Translations under genes and position numbers: made by a program
Shown: one piece after another, positions 1-5,053 of the stretch
Numbering within the stretch: position 1 is the stretch's first letter
Layout of the letters: each line of letters begins with the position of its first letter
NCBI GenBank assembly: GCA_964541485.1
Contig: CAZIQL010000103.1
Location: 1 to 5,324, forward strand
Source of the DNA: SIG299 sp964541485
GTDB taxonomy: Bacteria > Bacillota > Clostridia > Lachnospirales > Lachnospiraceae
Direction: 5' to 3'
DNA length: 5,324 bases
Notes under the pieces: generated by a model
What the model was told of the DNA's origin: nothing
The model's database searches: none
What the model saw: the letters and a program-made list of their open reading frames with translations, nothing else

Positions 1-91
1 TGGTTCCAAGGTAGTTAATCCATGGAAGCGGAGTCTTTGGCGTGGTAATCACGTATTCCTTTGCGGCATCATCAAAATAACCGAATTTCAT
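1..91 (-). CDS. GH94 phosphorylase, N-terminal fragment (probably cellobiose phosphorylase)
   Basis: This is the first 30 codons of a gene that runs off the left edge. The visible protein starts MKFGYFDDAAKEYVIT and continues through PKTPLPWINYLGT. That is the characteristic N-terminus of clostridial cellobiose phosphorylases: the FDD stretch, the YVIT strand and the PWINYLG motif. Diacetylchitobiose phosphorylases, as I recall them, have PWTNYLG here, which favours cellobiose. Such enzymes act in the cytoplasm, where phosphate cleaves cellobiose to glucose 1-phosphate and glucose. There is no signal peptide, as expected. The start at 91-89 is preceded on the minus strand by GAGAGG nine bases away, and by a second purine-rich AAGGAGA further up. 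The gene is divergent from the GH43 operon and has its own promoter (146-174). The catalytic domain is outside the window, so exact substrate specificity (cellobiose or another beta-linked disaccharide) is not proven. Confidence 0.85.
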   Translation of the reverse strand, partial: MKFGYFDDAAKEYVITTPKTPLPWINYLGT

Positions 92-118
92 AAGCTTTTT
101 CCTCTCTTTTTCTCCTTA

Positions 119-128
119 TTGTGCACAA
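119..128. promoter_or_regulatory. 10-bp palindrome, candidate operator for the GH94 gene
   Basis: TTGTGCACAA is a perfect palindrome. It lies about 10 to 20 bases downstream of the predicted GH94 transcription start and upstream of its ribosome binding site, where a repressor would block elongation or promoter clearance. No regulator gene is in the window, and I cannot name the binding protein. A 10-bp palindrome can occur by chance, so this is a candidate only. Confidence 0.3.
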
Positions 129-145
129 GTCCGCACTCTAACTAC

Positions 146-174
146 AGTATATAGAAATCTTTACAAGAAAACAA
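146..174 (-). promoter_or_regulatory. Sigma-A promoter for the GH94 gene
   Basis: On the minus strand, TTGTTT (174-169) and TATACT (151-146) are separated by exactly 17 bp. This places transcription start near 139 and gives a 5' leader of about 48 nt before the GH94 start codon at 91. The -10 box has five of six consensus bases, and the -35 box is weaker (TTG plus TTT). The assignment rests on sequence and spacing alone. Confidence 0.6.
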
Positions 175-208
175 TAGGAAATATTCTTGATGGAGAACAG
201 GAAAAAGC

Positions 209-247
209 AGAGGTTACGAAAAGAAGACTTAACAAAGAGGTTACAAA
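209..247. repeat. Pair of 12-bp direct repeats in the divergent promoter region
   Basis: AGAGGTTACGAA (209-220) recurs as AGAGGTTACAAA (236-247), with one mismatch and a 27-bp start-to-start distance. The copies lie about 66 and 39 bp upstream of the -35 box of the GH43 promoter. Spaced direct repeats at this distance are typical of activator half-sites such as those of AraC-type regulators. That reading is an inference, because no regulator is visible here. Confidence 0.4.
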
Positions 248-285
248 TATAATAGTAAAAGTTTAGTAAATTATTGCGAAGGCAA

Positions 286-314
286 TTGAAAACCGAGAAA
301 GGATACGATATAAT
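286..314 (+). promoter_or_regulatory. Sigma-A promoter of the GH43 operon
   Basis: TTGAAA (286-291) and a perfect TATAAT (309-314) are separated by 17 bp, predicting a transcript start near 320-322 and a leader of about 37 nt. Because transcription would start inside the extended open frame that begins at 274, this promoter also argues that translation starts at the ATG at 358. Confidence 0.75.
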
Positions 315-345
315 CCAAATATATTGTACAGACGAGCACGAAAAG

Positions 346-351
346 AGGAGG
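346..351 (+). promoter_or_regulatory. Ribosome binding site deciding the GH43/LamG start
   Basis: A perfect AGGAGG lies six bases before the ATG at 358. The frame is open back to a TTG at 274, but that start has no comparable site and lies upstream of the predicted transcription start. This site therefore fixes the start at 358. Confidence 0.85.
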
Positions 352-357
352 AAAACT

Positions 358-2556
358 ATGTTTTATCATGTGGGAAAAAAGATGAAAAAGGTTTTGTCAG
401 TCACCCTGCTTGGCGCGATGCTTTCCATGGCATTTGCAGGAATTGGTGGACAAACCGTCACGGCAAAGGCAGAAAGTGATTTTCCGGAACCGGTGTTGTA
501 TTATGATTTTGAGGATGAAGCAGACACAAAAACGGTAACGGATAAGGCAGGGAACAATGACCCGACCATAACCGGAAGAGCTGTAATCGAATACAACGAA
601 GAAATTGCGTCCAATGTCATGAACTTTAAGGGCAGAGGTGGATATCTGGAATTTCCACAGGGTTTTTTTGACGGCAGGGACACGATGACGATTTCCATGG
701 ATGTGTATTCCAAGATGGATAACGGAAACTTCTTTACCTTTGCGATTGGTCAGGATTATAACAAGTACTTGTTCCTTCGTACAAGAGCAGGAGAAATCCG
801 TTATGCAATTACTAAGGATTCCTGGGGAGCAGAGGACGATGTCATAACATCCGATGTGAATAATGGATTTAAAAACAAGTGGATGAATATTACTCTGGTA
901 ATGGAAGACACGACGATGCGTCTTTATATTGATGGTGAGTGCGTGGATGAGCAGAAGGATTTGAGAACGACGATTTCTGATTTGGGAACGAATGTAATCG
1001 GATATATCGGAAAATCGTTTTATGATGCAGACAGCTATTTAAACGGTCTGGTAGACAACGTAAGAGTTTATGATGTGGCGTTGACGGATTCCCAGATAGC
1101 AATCATGGGCGGAGCAGAGCTGACACCGTTCCGTGATATTACCGGCGACGGCGTGATTGCATGGACCTCGGATGAGGAGAGTAAGACGATTCAGGTGTAT
1201 GCGGCAAAGACAGCAAATGCACCGGAGGATTGTGTGATCATTTCCTTTGAGCAGCAGGATTATGCGAGCCTTAAAGACGAGGGAGATTTGGTTGTTTACT
1301 ATGGAAAGGAAACGGAGGTTACTTTTATCATGGATACCGGACTTGCGGTGACAATGGAGGATTGGACGGTAAGTGCAACCCTTTGCGGTAACCCGGTTCT
1401 GACCGGTCAGTATGCGGATCCGGATATTGATGTATTTGGCGATACCTATTATTTATATACGACGACAGACGGTTTTGCCGGCTGGGCAGGTACCGTATTC
1501 CACTGTTTTTCGTCAAAGAATCTGGTGGACTGGACGGATGAGGGCGTAATTCTTGATGTTTCCGCAGGCAAGGATGTACCTTGGTCGGTAGGAAGTGCAT
1601 GGGCGCCTTCGATTGAGGAAAAGAATGGACGTTATTATTTCTATTTCTGTGCAAAGGATGCCAGCGGCGAATCCATGATAGGCGTGGCGGTTGCTGACCA
1701 TCCGGCGGGTCCTTATACGGCAATGGAAGAACCGTTGATGACGGTTGCAATGTGTAAGGAATATGGTGTTTCCATGGGACAGGCAATTGACCCATCCATC
1801 TTTACCGATGAGGACGGAACCTCCTATATGTTGTTCGGTAATGGTGCAGCAGCAGTGGTTCAGTTAAACGAGGACATGGTAAGCTGTAATCTGGATACAC
1901 TCACCAATTATTATGGCGTGACAGAGTTCCGCGAAGCGATTACAGTGGTAAAGAGAGACGGAGTTTATCACTTTACCTGGTCCTGTGACGATACCGGAAG
2001 TCCAAACTACCATGTAAATTATGGTACCTCGGACAATATTTACGGACCGATTGATTATCAGTATACAGTACTATCCAAAAATGAAGAATTGGACATTCTC
2101 GGAACCGGACATCACAGCATGCTACAGATCCCGGGTGAAGATGAATATTATATTGCATATCACCGCTTCTTTACACCGCTTGGATTTTTCAGTGACGGAA
2201 CCGGACATCACAGACAGACCTGTATTGACAAGGTAACCTTTGGGGCAGACGGTCTGATGGAAGTGGTAACACCTACGTTAGAAGGCGTGGCAGAAAGAAT
2301 TCTTCCTGAAGCAGCACTTCCGACACCGGAACCTACGGCTGCTCCGACAGAAGTTCCGCAGGCGCCAACCCAAGCTCCGGCGGAACCGACGGAGACTCCG
2401 GCAGAGCCAACGAACGCGCCACAGACCGGTGACAATCAGGGCACGCAGGATGTGAGCGGAAATGGCGGAAATGCAACACCGGTGATTATCGCAGTAATTG
2501 CCGTAGTCGCAGTGATTGCGGTTGTTGTAGTGGTCTTGATGCGTAAGAAGAAATAA
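358..2556 (+). CDS. Surface-anchored GH43 glycoside hydrolase with LamG domain
   Basis: This 732-aa exported protein probably removes arabinose- or xylose-type residues from plant polysaccharide at the cell surface. From the N-terminus: signal peptide about 1-38 (KKMKK then a hydrophobic core, likely cut after AKA); LamG/concanavalin-like domain about 43-251, a probable glycan-binding or spacer module; a beta-rich linker domain about 252-345; and a GH43 five-bladed propeller about 348-650. In the propeller I assign D354 (ADPD) as the general base, D478 (IDPS) as the pKa-modulating aspartate, E526 (FREA) as the general acid, and H585/H586 (GTGHHS) as the conserved central histidine motif. A Pro/Thr/Glu/Ala linker (about 655-695), one hydrophobic helix (708-728) and RKKK follow, so the enzyme is tethered by its C-terminus. 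APQTGD (687-692) resembles a sortase motif that has lost its leucine. It is the first gene of an operon with the next GH43 gene, 73 bp downstream. GH43 membership is firm; the subfamily and exact substrate are not determined. Confidence 0.9.
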   Translation: MFYHVGKKMKKVLSVTLLGAMLSMAFAGIGGQTVTAKAESDFPEPVLYYDFEDEADTKTVTDKAGNNDPTITGRAVIEYNEEIASNVMNFKGRGGYLEFPQGFFDGRDTMTISMDVYSKMDNGNFFTFAIGQDYNKYLFLRTRAGEIRYAITKDSWGAEDDVITSDVNNGFKNKWMNITLVMEDTTMRLYIDGECVDEQKDLRTTISDLGTNVIGYIGKSFYDADSYLNGLVDNVRVYDVALTDSQIAIMGGAELTPFRDITGDGVIAWTSDEESKTIQVYAAKTANAPEDCVIISFEQQDYASLKDEGDLVVYYGKETEVTFIMDTGLAVTMEDWTVSATLCGNPVLTGQYADPDIDVFGDTYYLYTTTDGFAGWAGTVFHCFSSKNLVDWTDEGVILDVSAGKDVPWSVGSAWAPSIEEKNGRYYFYFCAKDASGESMIGVAVADHPAGPYTAMEEPLMTVAMCKEYGVSMGQAIDPSIFTDEDGTSYMLFGNGAAAVVQLNEDMVSCNLDTLTNYYGVTEFREAITVVKRDGVYHFTWSCDDTGSPNYHVNYGTSDNIYGPIDYQYTVLSKNEELDILGTGHHSMLQIPGEDEYYIAYHRFFTPLGFFSDGTGHHRQTCIDKVTFGADGLMEVVTPTLEGVAERILPEAALPTPEPTAAPTEVPQAPTQAPAEPTETPAEPTNAPQTGDNQGTQDVSGNGGNATPVIIAVIAVVAVIAVVVVVLMRKKK

Positions 2557-2567
2557 ATAACCAAAAG

Positions 2568-2601
2568 CTACGGAACTGTCCGGAGGAGGATAGTTCCGTA
2601 G
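2568..2601 (+). promoter_or_regulatory. Intercistronic 14-bp stem-loop between the GH43 genes
   Basis: CTACGGAACTGTCC (2568-2581) pairs with GGATAGTTCCGTAG (2588-2601). This gives 14 bp with one G-U, and the outer 10 bp are perfect. The loop is GGAGGA. No U-tract follows, so it is not a standard intrinsic terminator. It may stabilise the upstream message, mark a processing site or reduce expression of the downstream gene. The Shine-Dalgarno-like loop is not followed by a start codon at useful distance; the real site for the next gene is GGAAGG at 2615-2620. Confidence 0.75.
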
Positions 2602-2629
2602 AATGGCTTTATCAGGAAGGAAATGAGAT

Positions 2630-3730
2630 ATGAAGTTTTGGAAAATGATAGCGATAGCAGCGTTGGCTATGATGGTAGCCGGTTGCGGAAGTAATCCGTC
2701 AGAGGAAAATGTGACGCCGACAGCAGAACCAACACAGGAAGCGGAAGTACCGACTACGGCTCCGACTACGGCACCGGAGGAGACTTTGGCGCCGACGGAG
2801 GCTTTGGTAGCGGATGAATACACCTGTTATCTGTTTGCGTATTTTACGGGAGATGGAGCCGGACAGGAAAATATTTTTTATGCAGTGAGTGAAGACGGCT
2901 TTTTCTGGGAGGAATTAAACGGAGGGGAACCGGTACTTACTTCTACTCTGGGAACGGAAGGTCTGAGAGACCCGTTTATTATGCGTAGTGCAAACGGAAA
3001 GAAAATCTATATGATTGCAACGGATTTGCATATTGCACAGAGCGGGGACTGGGGGAAGGCACAGAATGACGGAAGCCGGTCCATTATGGTCTGGGACGGA
3101 AAAGACATGGTATATTGGTCCGGACAGAGAATGACCGAAATTGCGGTAGAGACCGCAGGCTGTACCTGGGCACCGGAGGCTGTCTATAATGAGGCAACCG
3201 GGGAATATCTGGTACACTGGGCGTCCAGAGTAAAGGAAGACGGCTATGCAAAGCAGAGAGTATACTATGCAACTACGACCGATTTCATGGAATTTTCTGA
3301 GCCACAGATTTGGATTGATTATCCGCATGACACTCTGGATGTTACGGTTATCAAAGAAGGCGGTTATTATTACAGATTCCTGAAGTATGAGGAAAACAGC
3401 TGTGTTATTTTAGAGCGTGCAACCGACTTGCTTGGCACGTGGGAACGTGTGAGTGCTGAGAATGTGGAAAGCCAGGCAGGGGTAGAAGGCCCGGCGGTAT
3501 TTGAGCTTCATCCGGAGGATGTGGTAGACGGAAAGAAGTATGTGCTTCTTTTAGATAACTATGGCGGTGTCGGATATTATTACATGGTAGCAGATACTTT
3601 GGCAAATGGCGAGTTTACAAAGCTTTCCACAGACCAATATTCCATGCCGGGAAATAAGGCAAGACACGGCACGGTGCTTCGCATCACGCAAGAAGAATAT
3701 GATAATCTGGTAAAGCGTCTTGGAAACTAA
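2630..3730 (+). CDS. GH43-type glycosidase lipoprotein (Bt3655-like)
   Basis: This 366-aa lipoprotein has a lipobox, VAGC with C19 as the lipidated residue, after a short hydrophobic signal. A Pro/Thr/Glu-rich spacer (about 20-62) leads to a compact GH43-like propeller (about 64-362). In the order expected for GH43 the sequence shows D114 (RDPFI, likely base), W180 in TWAPE, D237 (LDVTV, likely pKa modulator), E286 (VEGPA, likely acid) and H346 (ARHGT). The set appears intact, so an active enzyme is likely. From memory, its pattern matches the GH43 group typified by Bacteroides Bt3655, described as arabinofuranosidase-like. That is recall and not a search result. It starts at an ATG with GGAAGG nine bases upstream and is probably co-transcribed with the LamG/GH43 gene. 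It differs strongly in sequence from that neighbour, which suggests complementary linkage specificity and not a recent duplication. The substrate (arabinan, arabinoxylan or arabinogalactan side chains) is inferred. Confidence 0.85.
   Translation: MKFWKMIAIAALAMMVAGCGSNPSEENVTPTAEPTQEAEVPTTAPTTAPEETLAPTEALVADEYTCYLFAYFTGDGAGQENIFYAVSEDGFFWEELNGGEPVLTSTLGTEGLRDPFIMRSANGKKIYMIATDLHIAQSGDWGKAQNDGSRSIMVWDGKDMVYWSGQRMTEIAVETAGCTWAPEAVYNEATGEYLVHWASRVKEDGYAKQRVYYATTTDFMEFSEPQIWIDYPHDTLDVTVIKEGGYYYRFLKYEENSCVILERATDLLGTWERVSAENVESQAGVEGPAVFELHPEDVVDGKKYVLLLDNYGGVGYYYMVADTLANGEFTKLSTDQYSMPGNKARHGTVLRITQEEYDNLVKRLGN
2750..2773 (+). repeat. Tandem 12-bp repeat in the lipoprotein linker
   Basis: CCGACTACGGCT is followed directly by CCGACTACGGCA, encoding PTTA twice inside the Pro/Thr spacer. 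In-frame 12-bp units like this can expand or contract by slippage, changing spacer length without breaking the gene. Confidence 0.6.
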
Positions 3731-3737
3731 TATTTTC

Positions 3738-3766
3738 TTGACAAAACGGTTATAATACAATAGAAT
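3738..3766 (+). promoter_or_regulatory. Near-consensus sigma-A promoter of the riboswitch transcript
   Basis: A perfect TTGACA (3738-3743) and TAGAAT (3761-3766) are separated by 17 bp, so transcription should start at about 3772-3774, right at the 5' edge of the aptamer. It begins only seven bases after the stop codon of the upstream GH43 lipoprotein gene, with no terminator between. The strength suggests constitutive initiation, with control passed to the riboswitch. Confidence 0.85.
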
Positions 3767-3772
3767 CAGAGT

Positions 3773-3861
3773 GTTAAGGGAGTAGTCGGCGCGTAAGGCG
3801 TGATGAAGTCAACAGCTCAGGATAAGAATCCGTGGCTTTATCTGAAATGACGAGACTTATC
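3773..3861 (+). ncRNA. yybP-ykoY manganese riboswitch aptamer
   Basis: The RNA carries the conserved pieces of this family in order: GGGAGUAG (3778-3785), GUCAACA (3808-3814), CCGUGGC (3830-3836) and ACGAGAC (3850-3856). Helices can be drawn: P1 UAAG/CUUA (3775-3778 with 3856-3859); a short P2 (3789-3792 with 3798-3801, loop GUAAG); AAGUCA with UGGCUU (3806-3811 with 3833-3838); and GGAU/AUCC (3820-3823 with 3828-3831). In the known family Mn2+ docks the GGGAGUAG and CGAGAC loops onto each other. The 3' P1 strand is also the 5' arm of the following terminator, so aptamer folding should prevent termination. Mn2+ would then switch the antiporter gene on. The motif matches are seen directly; ligand and direction are inferred from the family. 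Confidence 0.88.
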
Positions 3862-3888
3862 TGAGAAATCAGGTAAGTCTCTTTTTTT
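3852..3888 (+). terminator. Riboswitch-controlled intrinsic terminator
   Basis: GAGACTTATCTGA (3852-3864) pairs with TCAGGTAAGTCTC (3869-3881), giving 13 bp with one G-U and a GAAA tetraloop, followed by seven T residues (3882-3888). The 5' arm overlaps the aptamer's conserved CGAGAC segment and its P1 strand, so terminator and bound aptamer are mutually exclusive. It should also stop read-through from the GH43 operon. Confidence 0.92.
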
Positions 3889-3916
3889 CTTTATAGGAAG
3901 TCCTATAAAGAAAAAA
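3883..3916 (+). repeat. Perfect 16-bp inverted repeat starting in the terminator T-tract
   Basis: TTTTTTCTTTATAGGA (3883-3898) and TCCTATAAAGAAAAAA (3901-3916) are exact reverse complements separated by AG. The 5' arm reuses most of the terminator T-tract. In a read-through transcript this would form a long A/U-rich hairpin in the antiporter leader, with the innermost pairs opened to form the loop. No T-tract follows, so it is not a second terminator. It may affect leader stability. Confidence 0.7.
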
Positions 3917-3991
3917 CGCTCCGCGAGGATGCGCAGAGAGACGACTTCCATTTTGATACAGAAAAAAGATGAATCGCTTTATGCGAAGAAC

Positions 3992-3996
3992 GGAGG
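3992..3996 (+). promoter_or_regulatory. Ribosome binding site deciding the antiporter start
   Basis: GGAGG lies four bases before the ATG at 4001. An in-frame ATG at 3929 has only GAGG directly abutting it and would add 24 charged residues not expected at the N-terminus of this transporter family. The start at 4001 is therefore chosen. Confidence 0.85.
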
Positions 3997-4000
3997 AAAA

Positions 4001-4975
4001 ATGAATATTTGGATATCAGTAATTTTATTTGCTGTTGGTCTTGTCCTTCTGATTAAGGGAGGAGACTGGTTCGTAGATGGAGCTACCGGTATTGCTACCC
4101 GTTTCCATCTGCCTGACATCGTAGTAGGAGCTACCGTGGTTTCTATTGGTACCACTCTTCCGGAGGTTATGGTTTCTGCTACCGGTGCGTTGCAGGGTCA
4201 GGGTGCGATGGCTTATGGTAATGCTATCGGTTCCATCATTTGTAATACAGCTCTGATTGCAGCTATTTCCGTGGCATGTAATCCGGGACCGGTAAATGTA
4301 AAGACCATGCGTATGCCGGTGCTGTTTTTCTTTGCCTCGGCTGCCTTGTATTGTCTGGCTGCTTATGGTCTTGGCGAATTCCCGCGGTGGATGGGATTTG
4401 TGCTGTTATCTGTTTTTATTGTTTATACTTTCTTAAACGTTCGTAATGGTTTGAAGAACCCGAGTGAATGCAGTGAGGAAGACGCAGAAGAAAGTACGGA
4501 GAAGCCATTCTGGAAGCAATTGGTGTTATTGGTTATCGGAGCAGCCGTCATTGCGGTTGGTGCGGACTTCTTGGTTGACCATGGTACATTGATTGCACAG
4601 TCTTTAGGAGTTCCGGAAACGGTAATTGCCCTTACCTTTGTAGCGCTTGGAACCTCGCTTCCGGAGCTGGTTACTACCATCACTTCTTTAAAGAGAGGAC
4701 GAGCTTCCTTGGGTATTGGTAACGTAATCGGTGCCAATGTATTTAATTTGGTACTGGTTTCCGGTATATCTGTTGCACTTGCTCCGTTTGAAGTGCCGGT
4801 TGGTAAAACATTTTTTGGCATCAATTCTTCTTTGATTTTAGACATGCCTTTGATGCTTATCGTTATGCTTATATTAACGGTTCCTGCACTGCTTAAGAAA
4901 AAGCTTGGCCGTTGGCAGGGTATTACACTGCTTTGCATTTATGCAGCATTTTGTGTAAGTCAGTTTTTCTTATAA
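4001..4975 (+). CDS. CaCA-family cation antiporter, probable Mn2+/Ca2+ exporter
   Basis: This 324-aa integral membrane protein has the usual YrbG-like length and about ten hydrophobic segments in two inverted halves. The first alpha repeat holds S48-I-G-T51-T52-L-P-E55 and G73-N-A-I-G-S78-I-I-C-N82. The second holds A215-L-G-T218-S219-L-P-E222 and G240-N-V-I-G-A245-N-V-F-N249. E55 and E222 are the two essential acidic ligands of the family. A hydrophilic acidic loop (about 150-170, seven Asp/Glu) joins the halves. Known members exchange Ca2+ for Na+ or H+ across the cytoplasmic membrane. Compared with the ligand set of archaeal NCX_Mj, recalled from its structure, four positions differ: A to S48, S to T52, S to A245 and D to N249. 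It sits behind a manganese riboswitch and terminator, so expression probably rises with Mn2+ and the physiological substrate may be Mn2+. The family is certain; the ion is inferred. Confidence 0.9.
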   Translation: MNIWISVILFAVGLVLLIKGGDWFVDGATGIATRFHLPDIVVGATVVSIGTTLPEVMVSATGALQGQGAMAYGNAIGSIICNTALIAAISVACNPGPVNVKTMRMPVLFFFASAALYCLAAYGLGEFPRWMGFVLLSVFIVYTFLNVRNGLKNPSECSEEDAEESTEKPFWKQLVLLVIGAAVIAVGADFLVDHGTLIAQSLGVPETVIALTFVALGTSLPELVTTITSLKRGRASLGIGNVIGANVFNLVLVSGISVALAPFEVPVGKTFFGINSSLILDMPLMLIVMLILTVPALLKKKLGRWQGITLLCIYAAFCVSQFFL

Positions 4976-4979
4976 GAGT

Positions 4980-5018
4980 AAAAGGAAGATATTCAAAGAG
5001 AGTATCTTCCTTTTTTTT
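4980..5018 (+). terminator. Intrinsic terminator after the antiporter gene
   Basis: AAAGGAAGATATTC (4981-4994) pairs with GAGTATCTTCCTTT (5000-5013), giving 14 bp with one G-U and a loop of five bases. A run of eight T residues (5011-5018) follows; its first bases also pair in the stem. It starts five bases after the stop codon. Read on the minus strand, the same stem is followed by only TTTT, so it could act weakly for the convergent permease gene as well. Confidence 0.9.
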
Positions 5019-5053
5019 GTCAAAACCCAATTCCCTAAATTAAGTGAAAACCG

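Noticed and set aside
248..253. Second TATAAT as an additional GH43 operon promoter
   Set aside because: No recognisable -35 box occurs at 16-18 bp upstream and there is no extended -10 TG.
325..330. TGTACA as half of an AraR-type operator near the GH43 transcription start
   Set aside because: Only a six-base core is present and the flanks do not match a second half-site, so it is indistinguishable from chance.
274..357. Upstream TTG start adding 28 residues to the LamG/GH43 protein
   Set aside because: The predicted transcription start lies near 321, the TTG has no good ribosome binding site, and the extension is charged and would bury the signal peptide. The ATG at 358 has AGGAGG at ideal spacing.
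1328..1795. Minus-strand open frame of 155 codons inside the GH43 gene, and similar long frames at 2278-2823 and 4423-4938
   Set aside because: They lie opposite well-supported coding sequence, lack ribosome binding sites and give low-complexity or unrecognisable proteins, as expected for antisense shadow frames.
2568..2601. Stem-loop as an intrinsic terminator between the GH43 genes
   Set aside because: No T-tract follows the stem, and the downstream gene has no promoter of its own, so read-through is needed.
3751..3756. Perfect TATAAT as the -10 box of the riboswitch promoter
   Set aside because: It lies only 7 bp from TTGACA. TAGAAT at 3761 has the correct 17-bp spacing and places the start at the aptamer edge.
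3929..4000. Upstream ATG start adding 24 residues to the antiporter
   Set aside because: Its only purine stretch abuts the codon, the extension is polar, and the family N-terminus matches the start at 4001, which has GGAGG.
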